Assembly (NCBI GenBank): GCA_045837725.1
Contig: JBEWZL010000152.1
Span: 372,001 to 436,000 of the forward strand
DNA length: 64,000 nucleotides
Reading direction: 5' to 3'
DNA from: Vermamoeba vermiformis
Lineage: Eukaryota; Tubulinea; Echinamoebida
Both the position numbers and the translations under genes were made by a program. How positions within the stretch are numbered: the stretch's first letter is position 1; each line of letters begins with the position of its first letter. Below are positions 35,217 through 45,792 of this stretch, piece by piece. The notes under the pieces were generated by a model that saw only the letters and a program-made list of their open reading frames with translations, was not told where the DNA came from and ran no database searches.

Positions 35217-36543
35217 ATGTCCACGTTTAGAAACAGAGACGAGCCGAACTCAGGACCCGACGATCCAGAGTTGTTGGCATTATTGACTGAACAAGGCATT
35301 AATATCCCTGGCAAAGATGATAATAGTGATATCAGAGACGAGGACTCTGGCGAGGAAAAAGAGAGCAGAAGGGTAGATCCGATTTCTATTAAAACAAAAA
35401 AAATTCAGAAAATCAATTTGACTTGATATCGACTCAACTAATACTCCACGCGATATATATGTACCCAATGATTAATAGAAAATTATTAGGTTCAAGCACA
35501 AGAATCTCGCAGTATGAGAGAACCAGTCATGCGCAAAGAAGGCAACACGGGTGTAAAAGGAGTTATTAACGATTATAAGGACGCCAAAGAGCGAATGGTT
35601 ATTCAGTAAGTATTGATATTAGCGCAACAATCGCTCGATTGAATGAGTGACACTTGGTGGATCTGACGCGTGACTTTAGGGACCAAATTGAGCGCTTGAA
35701 GACACTTGCATTCCTCGATAGACATATGCACACTGTCAAAAGTGTTAATGAAGAAGAAGAGGAGGTACGTCGTCCTAGAGGTATATACATTGAGCTAGAT
35801 CTGATTGTTGGATGTACCTAGAAACAACTTGGCTTGGATGAATTGGACGACGAAGAATTCTGGCGTAAATATAGGGAAGACCGAATGAAAGAGTTGAAAC
35901 AAGATACCCAGAAGCCAGCACAAGTACAGAAAGTAAGCTGAATAAGTGAATTGGATCTGAGCGTTTGTACTGACTTGAATACGAGGTCATTGAGCGCAGT
36001 GGTCGATTTGGACAGTTGTTACCGGTGACACAAGACACATTCGTCGAATTTGTCGAGAAAGAGAACCCTTCAGTGGTGATTATCATTCATTTGTATCAGA
36101 CCGTAAGTGCCGCCACATCTGCTCTGAGACACGATTTTAATTTCCATTAATAGCATCTACGAGCATGCACACGTATGAACGAGTGTCTTAAGAATCTCAG
36201 CGAGCGATATTTCAACGTTAAATTTGCGAAGATGATCTCGACTGGTATGCGGCCTTAAAAAGGCTTATTATTGCACTTATTCGCGTGTTAATTGCAATAA
36301 TTTTACAGAGGCCAAGCAACATTTTGATGAAATCGCACTGCCAGCACTGTTAGTCTATAAGGACTCAAAGCTTGTCAATGTCTATTTGCGCATGGTGGAC
36401 AGCGTTGGATTCAATTTCGATATGGACGATGTAGAAGAGTTTTTGATCGAGTGAGTAATACGAATCATTGTATCTAGCACTATATAACATTTATTTGTCG
36501 CAGGGAGGGAGTCCTGAATCGTCAGTGGGCCAAGTACGAATAA
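35217..36543 (+). CDS. PDCL: Phosducin-like protein (PhLP1 type)
   Basis: PhLP1 is a co-chaperone of CCT that helps to assemble G-protein beta-gamma dimers. The N terminus is acidic (MSTFRNRDEPNSGPDDPELL). Exon 2 has NTGVKGVINDYKDAKERMV, equivalent to the NTGPKGVINDW block that marks PhLP1. Then come a helical segment (DELDDEEFWRKYREDRMKEL) and a thioredoxin-like domain (YEVIERSGRFGQLL, PSVVIIIHLYQTHLRACTRM, LPALLVYKDSKLVNVYLRM) with no CxxC redox pair, as usual in phosducins. It ends EEFLIEEGVLNRQWAKYE. About 265 residues in seven exons. It lies tandem between two plus-strand genes. Confidence 0.9.
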
Positions 36544-36589
36544 AAGTTCGGATTCGCAGACCGCGATTGTTTGTAAAGGGTCTTTTGTA

Positions 36590-36595
36590 AATAAA
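36590..36595 (+). terminator. Poly(A) signal AATAAA of the phosducin-like gene
   Basis: AATAAA 46 bp after the stop codon. Confidence 0.55.
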
Positions 36596-36768
36596 GTCGT
36601 TGTTAATAACGCACGTATATGCTACTAAATGTAATACACCAGAGACCGATTTCTTACCATAATGACTAGCGGTTCTAGTTTGCAAAAAAATTTTTCATGA
36701 ACGATGAAAAAAATCTCAGAGGAGCAAACTAATTCAAAGTAACAATCACTTGCACAAACACACCACAA

Positions 36769-38301
36769 ATGAGTGCTCTTAAAGCTTTATTAGAATCGAC
36801 AGCTGTTGATAGCTTGCCTACGCCAAAGGGCAAAGTGATTGTGATCGACAGTCAATCCACGCTCATTAAAGGCTTCGAGGTATTACTTGCTGCAATAATA
36901 TCAGCACTAAGATAATTATTCCCATTCGGAAGAAAGATATATTGCTTTTTAAAAGCACAAAATCAATTTCAAAAAATATTTTATTTAATGAAAAATAAGA
37001 ATTGCTCGTAATATGAAATATTAATTGATCATTTACAGACACTCCTCGATAATGGAATTTTATCTGCACCAGTATATGATAGCACAGCAAAAACATACAC
37101 AGGATTTTTGGACATCAGAGATTTGGTTTCTTTTGTTGTTTTCGTCCACGACGAGCAAAAAGTGACCGATACCAACACATTGAAAGACATCATTACTCAC
37201 GGTTCCAAATTATTTACTACCCCCACTACCGACGGAGTTACAATTTCATGTAAGTTTTGCTTTTCGGATCAACTTTCCAATTCATTGTGTGTTCAATGGA
37301 AAAATTTTTATTACTCAAATACGCATCTAATTCATATATGCTCGGAATGAAATATTGTACTGGCATTTTCAAGCGTCTAATCAATTGCAGATCTTTCGCG
37401 CCGCAACAAGTTTTTGCCCGTGCAACAAGGCTCATCACTCAGCCAAGCCTTTGAAATCATTGCAACACGTGGCGTGCATCGTGTGCCAGTGGTGGACAGT
37501 CACGGTCAAGTCGTGAACATCATCTCACAATCATCGATCATCAACTTCTTGAGCACACACGTACGTCAATTAATTGCCACTATTATAGTCCCAGCACGAC
37601 TAACAGGCCTATTATTATTATATAGCTGAAGCAGTTGAGTGAATTGACTGAAATCAAGGTGAGTTTCTAAATTTGGTGTTTGACATTACGCACTTGTGGA
37701 TGATTATCCACGGCTACATCTCGCGCTATATCTCGTACTAACCAATCACGTGATCACAGATCGGAGACGCACACTTGGGCTCGCGACCAGTGATTTCAGT
37801 GAACAAAGAAGCCGCGGTCATTGAAGCTTTTCGTGTGATGGACACAAGTCGTCGCAGTGGTGTGGCTTTGACCGACAACAACGGCCGATTGGTCGGCACT
37901 ACGACCGGCAAGGACTTGGGTGTAAGTAGTGCTCGGCGACCACGTGCTTAATCGAGCGGGTCTAATCACGTGACTTTGCAGCTGTTCATTCGCAATCCTA
38001 CTTTGCACGCCCTCGATCACGTGTCAATTTTCAAGTTTTTGGCCGACATTCGCGCACAACAAATTGACATTAAATCACCGACCATTGCTGTCTTTGAACG
38101 TGACACTGTTGGCAAGGCTATTGGCTTGCTGGCTGCTACTAAGTGAGTCGCACCATAACGATTGTGAGCTGGATCCAACTAACTGTTATTGTCAACAGAG
38201 TGCACCGTGTCTTCGTTGTGGACAATGAACACGATTACAAACCAATCGCAGTCATTTCCATTGCTGATGTTTTGAACTATATGATGCTCGGCAAGAAATA
38301 A
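36769..38301 (+). CDS. Four-CBS-domain protein, AMPK gamma (SNF4)-like
   Basis: ATG 36769 (MSALKALLESTAVDSLPTPK). Four CBS motifs can be followed: VIDSQSTLIKGFETLLDNGI-SAPVYD with GFLDIRDLVSFVV; FLPVQQGSSLSQAFEIIATR-GVHRVPVVD with SQSSIINFL; RPVISVNKEAAVIEAFRVMD-SRRSGVALTD; and SPTIAVFERDTVGKAIGLLA-KVHRVFVVD ending VISIADVLNYMM. Paired CBS domains bind adenosine nucleotides in AMPK gamma and IMPDH. The even arrangement over about 330 residues fits an AMPK gamma-like Bateman tetramer, but other stand-alone CBS proteins (SDS23/CBSX-like) are possible, so I give no symbol. The 3' end faces the AP-1 mu gene with 146 bp between stops. Confidence 0.85.
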
Positions 38302-38407
38302 CGGCTGCAACTTGTAACTCTAACAACCCTTAATAATATTTGAAACGAACACGCGATGAATGGTGTGTACTCAACGCGAAGTGGCATCATTCGATAATTT
38401 TTAAAGT

Positions 38408-38425
38408 TTTATTTACACCAATAAA
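38408..38425. terminator. Back-to-back poly(A) signals for the CBS gene and AP-1 mu gene
   Basis: On the minus strand AATAAA at 38408-38413 serves the AP-1 mu gene; on the plus strand AATAAA at 38420-38425 serves the CBS gene. The two convergent transcripts must overlap or abut here. Confidence 0.55.
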
Positions 38426-38447
38426 CTCAACTTGCTTTTGAGCTTAA

Positions 38448-39223
38448 TTACAGTTTGTACAAGTACTCGCCTGATTGTGTCAGATAGCGCACCCACGGCA
38501 CTGCTTTGTAACCACTCTTCTCGAGCACTTTCAACTGTCTGATTTGCAGCCCTGAAGCAGTGACGTAAGGAATGTCAAACGAGATGCTGATTGGTCGGCG
38601 TGAGCTGTCTTCAGTGCTCACTGAGGACAGGCCAAAGTGTGCTTGCAGCGTCACTTCTTGCGCTCCTTGCAAGTGCTTGATCTTCCACACCATGGTATTG
38701 TGTGCTGGCTCGTAGGACGCCTTGCCAACACTCGCCTGCACGGGATGATGAGTACTATGGCGGCGGATAGGTACGATACTACTATACCTTTAGCTGTGGT
38801 GAGTCGCAGTCAGCTGGCACGGGTATGTTGATGACAATATCGTTGGCCGTGGATCGTGATTTGAACTGCGCTTTGGCTTTGATCAAATACTCCACTCTGC
38901 TGCCCGGATGAGAGTCAATGACACATTCGAGCTGGATCAGTGGCTTGAGTGGTTTGAATAGGCGATAAGTCATCAGTTCGAATTCTCCATCGGGAGGTAT
39001 GAAGGCGAGTATACTAATGTGTGATTAGAATGAAGCTCAGCGAGGTTGTTGACATACCCTTGCTCCTCAAATGGCATGACACGAACACATTGATGAAGTT
39101 TGACATCTGCCACTTCAATGTCTTTACACTTTTGAATATCAGAAGTGCCATCTATTCACATGTTACCATTATTTAAAATTGTAGTTAGTCTTTTTTTTTT
39201 TTGGTTTTTTTTGTTTTTTTTTT

Positions 39224-39261
<38 letters not shown>

Positions 39262-40185
39262 CATTATAAAAGTCTGTCGCGGTGTTGTTACCTGATACTC
39301 GTGGCTTGTTGAACTTGATGTGGTCATTGAGCACGACTTTCACTTCAGGCATGCCACTCAGTCGTGCATTGGCCGCGATCCTTCCCACAATTTCAGCGCT
39401 GAGCTGTGCACCAGTGGGTGACATCTGAATGACACGTGTCAATCCAGCTCCACTGACAATGGTAACACTACGTACCTGCATATTCACTCGCTCAATTACG
39501 TCCAAGAAGATCTCATTCTTGACATATTGAGGCAGTGGTCCGTGGAACAGAACTTTGGTGATGGCAGGCAGGGCAGGCTGAACAGGACGATTGAGCTCGT
39601 GACCTTGTTGCGTGATGTATGTCTTGAGCACTGCTGGCTCCGTGGTCTGGGGATAACCAAAGTCCAGCACCTCGTCGAGCAGTTCGTACACGATCACAAA
39701 GTTGTCGCGAATAGACTCCTCTTCCACGCTCTTAAAGTACTCTTTGAACACCTAACGCAGATCTCAGTTTGGGTCACGTGAACTGGTCGCGTACCTCAAT
39801 CAGCTTGTACAAGAAGTTGAGCACCATCATCGCATCGCTATTCATCTCAGTGACCGCAACGACTAGTAGCAAGTTAGTACAATGTACTTTCGATTTTGCA
39901 ATTCCGTTTTCAAATAAAACAGAATTCTCCGATATTTTTAAAAATATGCTAGAATATTTAATAATTTAGGTTAGCTCAATTATCATGCTTACGGTAGAGA
40001 TTGTTGTGTTTTACGTGGATGTCAGTTTTGCCTTCAACTTCGAATATTGGTCCTAAAACATTCTCTTCATCGTCGATGATGCGGCGCATAAATGCATCTG
40101 CGTGTGTAGCTGGCACTCCATCGCGATAGTTTCTTGATAGTAGAACTTTGCCAGTCAAATCCAATATGAGAATCGACGATATCAT
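38448..40185 (-). CDS. AP1M1: AP-1 clathrin adaptor complex mu subunit
   Basis: AP-1 mu recognises YxxPhi cargo signals at the trans-Golgi and endosomes. ATG 40185 starts MISSILILDLTGKVLLSRNY, the mu longin fold, with VKHNNLYLVAVT following. The exon at 39480-39751 has EVFKEYFKSVEEESIRDNFV and IVYELLDEVLDFGYPQTTEP, which is nearly invariant in AP-1 mu. The mu homology domain follows: LSAEIVGRIAANARLSGMPE, LHQCVRVMPFE, FIPPDGEFELMTYRL, KPLIQLECVID, and it ends SGYKAVPWVRYLTQSGEYLYKL. About 430 residues, the family size. An intron (about 39150-39290) carries a 71-nt A-rich tract in the sense direction. Confidence 0.94.
39191..39261 (+). repeat. Poly(T)/poly(A) homopolymer tract within an AP-1 mu intron
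   Basis: 71 bases made only of T with five G interruptions on the plus strand, hence a poly(A)-like tract in the sense of the AP-1 mu transcript. It is the only homopolymer of this size in the window. It may be a slippage-grown tract or the trace of a retroposed poly(A) tail; no adjacent inserted body or target-site duplication is visible. Confidence 0.9.
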
Positions 40186-40408
40186 ATTGCAATGATTCTA
40201 ATACTCGTTGAACTCCGATGAAGTAACACAACTGTGGCTCACTGTGCAGTTGTTGAGCTCAAATGACAGAACTAACAGTTTTTGACAGATGATAACACGT
40301 CGAGTACACGAAAATTCAGCATTTATTTTACAAGCACGAGCACAGCGTGACTTGACACCGTTGTACTCGCAGTCAATTACAACAACATATCGCAGTAAGA
40401 TCTAGCAC

Positions 40409-42129
40409 TTAGTCCTCTTGTTCTCGCTCTTGTGCCTCGCGCTCTTCAAATGTGATGACGTAGCGCGGCAAGCACTGCGCACTCTCAAACACAATGACCT
40501 CATTGCCCTCTGATAGCACGGGTTAGTGACGGCAATAAAATAGAACAATTGTAACTGCTGAATACGTACTGGGACTGTAATGCGAGTCGTAGCCAGGCAC
40601 GTGATCTTGACCGTCCATGCGACCAGTGCACTTGAAGCTCTTGCCCGTCAACATCTTCGCCATGATCAGCTGTGTGCTGTTGCGCTCCTCGCTGTACCAC
40701 ATCGCGTAGTCGCTGTACAGTGCGAAGTAGATGCCTTTGCCGAAATAGCCGTCGTCGAGCAGTTCAACTGACACGCCTTTCTTGGCCTTGGCAGCCTTCT
40801 TCTTGGTCTTGCTCTTGTCTTCAGCTTTCTTCAAGTCGTCTGGGTGCTTGAATCCGTCCTTAATAATGCACTGCACACTGTGTTCAGACGTGCCGTGAAA
40901 GCCCCAAATCTCTTGCGAGTGTTCTTTGTTCTTCGTCTTGTCGCTGTTTTGGATTTTCTGAACGAACAGATGAGCGAACGAGTTGACAATAGGACTTATT
41001 GTAATTATAATGTACCTTCTTTTTGTCATCGTAAGCGCGCTTCAATTTAGTATTTACAACGATGCCTATTGATTTGATTGCGTAGTTGGCCTGTGACTTG
41101 GCCATTGTTTGGAAGAACTTGCTGCACACTACCAGCCACAATAGTGTCAGTATTGAATACACATATGATGGTTGTCAATATGAACCTACCTCTGTCCCAC
41201 ACGTTCTGTTCTTCTTTGTTCATCTTCTGACCGTTGCGCAGTTCAATAACTTTGTAGCCGTTGTCGTCTTTCAAAATATCTTTCTCGCGCTCCAGATCAA
41301 TGTCGTCAGGAGCTCGTTCACCCTCTTCATATTCATCGGGGGTCCAGCCAAACAGACCAAGCAGTTGATCGTGCTCGTGTTCTGTAATGCTGTGTTCCTG
41401 TCTGTACGACACAGCTGTCAGTCACGTGTCAACTTGTCTCAATCACTCTGTTACCTGAACTTTTTGAGCAGTTTTTTGCCCTCCACACCGATCTTGTTGT
41501 CATTCAGCTGCACTTTCATCACGGCCTTGTACAGCTCGAGACCGGGTCTAATGCCACTGTTCAAGTCAGGCTGTGACACTGACGAATTTGATCGTTTGAG
41601 TGCTGGTCGTGAATTGCCCTTTGATGACGTGCTGGTCTCGTCCGCGTCTTTGGTCTTGCTTTGCACCGTTGACGCTTTCCTCGTCAGTTGGCTGCCTTGA
41701 CTGCCCTCGTCGTCTTTAACACGCTTAGTATGGTAGTACACGTAAAGCACATTACGTACCGACAATAGCTTGTGAACTTGATGCGGATGCCCCTCCTTCT
41801 TTCTTTTTCTTTTTCTCGAGAGCAGTTTTTTTCGGGTGTCTAAACTGTACAAAATGCGCAGGGTTTTGCCGGTAACAATTTTCATCGTACCAACACACGG
41901 GCTTGCTCTCGTCTTCCTCTGAATCGCTGGCTGCATCATTTTCTTCCTTGTCACTTTCTGGATCGTTTTTTGTGGAATTTTTATCACTATTTAATTTAAA
42001 GCCATTTGATAAATCCGCGGAACTGCTCTGTTTTGTGTCCATTAATTTTTGTTTTTTAGGAGGGCTTTCTTCCTCTAGTGGTTTAGATTCATTTGCCAAA
42101 TCCGCTGCTCTCTTTCTTTTTGGAGGCAT
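40409..42129 (-). CDS. PARP-type ADP-ribosyltransferase with N-terminal PBZ zinc finger
   Basis: ATG 42129 starts MPPKRKRAADLANESKPLEE, with basic clusters that look like nuclear localisation signals (PPKRKR, PPKKQK). A PBZ finger follows: CWYDENCYRQNPAHFVQFRH, which binds poly(ADP-ribose). The middle has a Ser/Lys-rich linker, then KLLKKFRQEHSITEHEHDQL and LLGLFGWTPDEYEEGER. The catalytic domain shows the H-Y-E triad: H in IWGFHGTSEHSV, Y in GYFGKGIYFALYSDYAMWYS and the E in GNEVIVFESAQ, plus the VPGYDSHYSP loop. About 460 residues. An E at the third position is compatible with poly- rather than mono-ADP-ribosylation. Probably a nuclear DNA-damage PARP able to bind its own product; that role is inference. 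Confidence 0.88.
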
Positions 42130-42373
42130 ATTGAAGATAATAATGTATTTAACTAATTCACAATCTCCGTTTGCATAAAAATAGACAAAAGCTCCCTCCG
42201 TGTGCTCAATTCGAAGAAAAGATAAAAAAGAGGGCAGAAAAAAACCGCGAAAGGCAGCCGCCAGAACGAGCAAAAATCTTGACACAACGAGTTGATTGAC
42301 TTGTCGTGCTGTAAACGACACCTGTATATTAATTGGGCACATAGATTGCCAACACAGTGTTAACCAGTAAAGG

Positions 42374-43532
42374 ATGGGTGGAAAGAAATCTAAGCCAGCG
42401 AGAGAACAACCGCCAGCTTCAAATAAAAATACCAATAATAAGCAACCAAAATCTAATAAAGCACTCGAGTATAAATTATTGATTGTTGGCGATGCTGGTA
42501 AGTGTCGTAATAATATTCGGTTAAAATTGTAATTCCGGAGCGGATGTTTCTCCCACGCTAACTCGCAGAGGATAATATTATTGCTCAATATGAAATTAAT
42601 CACTATTATATTTACCGCTTATCCTCAGAGTTTATTGAATTTTGATTGTTTACCGTTTAATATTTTTGATATCAAGCAAATATTTCAGGCATTCTAACGA
42701 TTTTGTATTATAGGCGTTGGTAAAACAAACTTATTAACGCAATTTACGGTAATAATTTACGGTAATAATTAATGGAAAAACTGGCCAATAACACAAACTC
42801 AATAGGACGGCAAATTCTCTGACCAAGTAGCGAATATTGGAGAAGATTTTGTAAGTGATTTCGTGCGTCACACAATATGAAAATATTAATATGGTGTTTC
42901 CACGCAGAAACGAAAAGATGTCACAGTGAACGGACAGACGATTCAATTACAAATTGTAAGTACTCCACTGCCACTGACACGCGCTCGATCGTATTCTCGA
43001 GGCATATGAAGAGCATATTATTGCACCATGTATTAATCGATTGCCTACAGTGGGACACAGCGGGTCAAGAGAAGTTCAGGAAGATCACGTTCGGTCTGTA
43101 CCGCGGAGCCCACGGTATTGTATTGGCATATGACATCACTAAGAAAGCGACACTCGACAACTTGGACAAGTGGCTCAAAGACATCACTGACTACGGCGGT
43201 GAAAAGGTCACCAAGATCGTCGCAGGCAACAAGACGGTACGCGTCACTCATGTCGCACTCGTGCTCGTACTCATAGCATTGTATTTAGGACTTGGAGACC
43301 GAGAGAGTGGTGACCACTAAGCAAGGCCAGGTAAGATCATACTAACAGCGTGGTACTTGTCACGTGTGCTGATCGTGATCCGCAGGACTTCGCTGAATCA
43401 CACAAGCTTGGCTTCATTGAAACAAGTGCTAAATCGAATAAGAATGTAGAAGATATGTTCCAATTGATCGCAACCAAAATTTTTGAAGCTAAGCGTGATG
43501 CGCCAGACTCAGAGGGTTCGGAGTCAGATTAG
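42374..43532 (+). CDS. Rab-like small GTPase A with myristoylation-like N terminus and no C-terminal cysteine
   Basis: ATG 42374 opens MGGKKSKPAREQPP, followed by an Asn/Lys-rich leader, then LEYKLLIVGDAGVGKTNLL (G1), ANIGEDF in switch I (G2), WDTAGQEKFRKITFGLYRGA (G3), AGNKTD (G4, split by an intron) and ETSAKS (G5). It ends EGSESD without the prenylated cysteines usual in Rab proteins. Gly2 with Ser6 and Lys7 (MGGKKSK) fits an N-myristoylation consensus. In switch I the Mg-coordinating Thr of STIG is Asn. Introns interrupt the codons for GD(A)G, F-T, EDF, QI and GNKT. About 195 residues. It is paralogous and tandem to GTPase B. AATAAA at 43550. Confidence 0.88.
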
Positions 43533-44344
43533 AGCCAGAAGAGCAGTAAAATAAATCTCCCTTTATTTATTATTACAATCGTTGTCCTCGCACATACTCT
43601 TCATAAGATCGTGCTCTATTTCAAGACGATCCAGGTTCGATCTCGATCCCACAACAAAAACAGCGCATGTTGCGCATAAAAAAACAATTTTGAACTCGAG
43701 TGCTTTTGATCCATCCCAGGGGTCTTCAAACAGATGATGAACGGGAGTCTCATTTCATAATGACAGGTGGCGCCTAACCCCTTGTTGTGTTACGACAACA
43801 AATGGCCGCCTAACCCCTTCTGATCCAATTTACTGTTTAAAAACCTCTTGGGGCACAGTCGGTCCAGTTATTTCTGTAAAACATAATAGAATAAAAATGG
43901 GGGAATGGGAGAGGGTTGGGAGTTACGTAAAAAAGCAGATCCGCGGTGGATCTTTTGCTATAAAAAATTAATAAGGCTGGGGCAGTCTACTAGTGAAGCG
44001 CACTAATGTGAAATCACATTATAATTATTACATCCCTCTCGTTAACAAATTTACCGAGGTAGATCGTCAGGAGGCTCCTTTTGCCCGCTAGCAAAAAAAA
44101 GAACGGTTGAGGGCGTGCGGTAACTCTAGATGAGTACGAGAATATCTACATCAACAATAGTCTTTCGTAATTAAATAAAACGTTGCGCGATCGTTGAAAA
44201 GTTGACAGGAACCTGCGCCAATAATTTTGGCGGCCCCATTCCTTTTGTATTTATCCTGACGTGCACTTCAACGCCGCTCTTACGGTGCACTTTATTGACC
44301 TATATTCAGCTACTTCTCAATTATTAGCACAATACTGCGAGCAG
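43533..44344. other. 0.8 kb spacer between the two Rab-like genes, with a direct repeat and hairpin
   Basis: AATAAA for GTPase A is at 43550-43555. CGCCTAACCCCTT is repeated at 43771-43783 and 43807-43819. Between the copies TTGTTGT-GTTACG-ACAACAA can form a 7-bp hairpin. ATGATGA (near 43734) and CTGA (near 43820) flank the same element, loosely like C and D boxes. No coding exon with similarity is seen. A 28-codon GTG-initiated in-frame extension upstream of the GTPase B ATG is not supported. Confidence 0.5.
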
Positions 44345-45599
44345 ATGGGTAACGCGGGAGGAAAGAAGAAGGGCGGCAAGAAAGGAGCCAAAACAGATAA
44401 TGCATCCAGCGGTGGAACTAAAACTCTTGCTAACAACTCTGAATATGACAAATTATTTAGAATATTAATGGCAGGCGATCTAGGTAATTTACCTAAAATA
44501 ATTTCGCACCCACCGAATAATCACCAAATATAGTTAACTAATATCCATAATATATTGGGAGAAATAATTTTGAAACTGATATTCAAAAACGAAAAATCTC
44601 CGCTTAATATTAAATTACCGATCCTTTGACAAATATCAAAATTAAGATTAACACAATATTAATGTGCTAATAAATGATGTGGGGGTGTAATATTGGACTA
44701 CAGCTCTGTAAGAAATTGCGAGAGTTGTCAACGTGTCGTTTTATTCAGTAGCTTTCTAACTGCTCGCCTAGGTGTCGGAAAGTCATGCGTCGTATTACGT
44801 TTTACAGTGAGTAACATTTTAAATATGAATATATGGGACTCAAACTCTTTACAGGAAAATTTCTTTTCGGATACGCCGATCTCGACGATTGGAGACGACT
44901 TTGTAAGCAATGAACAATATTGAAAGAGCGAATGAGATAACTGACCGTATATTAATAGAAAACAAAAACATTTGACGTCAGAGGAGCAAAAATCAAAATG
45001 CAAATCGTAAGTAGTTTGCTAACACTATTCAAGGCATGATATTAATAGTTTTATGATCTAGTGGGACACAGCGGGCCAAGAGAAGTGAGTGCTCGATTAT
45101 TAGCAATAATGAAATTGTTATGTGAGGCAGTACACGGAACACAATGTAACGCGTGCTTTTAGGTTCCGTTCCATTATTACCTCCTCATACTACAGAGGGT
45201 CGCACGGTGTATTGATGGTGTTTGATATCACTAATCGCGCGAGCTTTGAAGGCTTGGACAAGTGGTTTGAACAGATCAAGACTTACGGCAGTCCTGACAC
45301 CACTATTCTCATTGTTGGCAACAAAACGGTGCGGCTCTACTACAACTCGAAATACAATATGCTTCTAACATGTATAATATTGTAGGACTTGAACTCTCAA
45401 CGAGCTGTCTCGGAACAAGAGATCAAGGTAAGTCCTGTGTCACGATTTCCAGCCATAGGCTCTTACTAATGCTAACCTTCAGGATTATTGTGCTCGCCAA
45501 CAAGTCGAATATGTAGAAATGAGTGCGAAAGACAACAATGGTGTAGAACAAGGTTTTATCAGGCTCGGTGAGCTGATCCACGCTAGACAAAACGAGTAA
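44345..45599 (+). CDS. Rab-like small GTPase B with PKA-like myristoylation N terminus and no C-terminal cysteine
   Basis: ATG 44345 opens MGNAGGKKKGGKKGAK, similar to the myristoylated GNAAAAKKGS start of PKA catalytic subunits. The GTPase motifs are LFRILMAGDLGVGKSCVVLR (G1), ISTIGDDF (G2 with the normal Thr), WDTAGQEKFRSIITSSYYRG (G3), VGNKTD (G4) and EMSAKD (G5). It ends IRLGELIHARQNE with no cysteine. Introns fall at the same codons as in GTPase A (after GDLG, F-T, DDF, QI, GNKT), with one extra in WDTAGQEK. The shared exon structure and neighbouring position argue for tandem duplication. Membrane attachment by myristate plus polybasic charge is inferred. About 195 residues. Confidence 0.88.
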
Positions 45600-45792
45600 A
45601 GCTGCTGTACAAATGTCATATTATTTATTGCTTTAAATCTTGCGGTGTTTTATTAGTAAAATTATCATAACATAAGCGTGCTAGACTGGCGTGTAAACAT
45701 GGCGGCATTATTTTTTTGAAGTTCGCAATTTCTTTGGTACCAGTACGCGACATGTTTTTCGAATTTGAATTTGAACTGAAGAGAACCCAACA

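Noticed and set aside
43730-43822. C/D box snoRNA call
   Set aside because: The boxes are present but there is no terminal stem and no recognisable guide target; kept only as a finding.
44261-44344. Upstream extension of Rab-like GTPase B
   Set aside because: It would start at GTG; the first ATG (44345) gives a sensible myristoylation-like N terminus.
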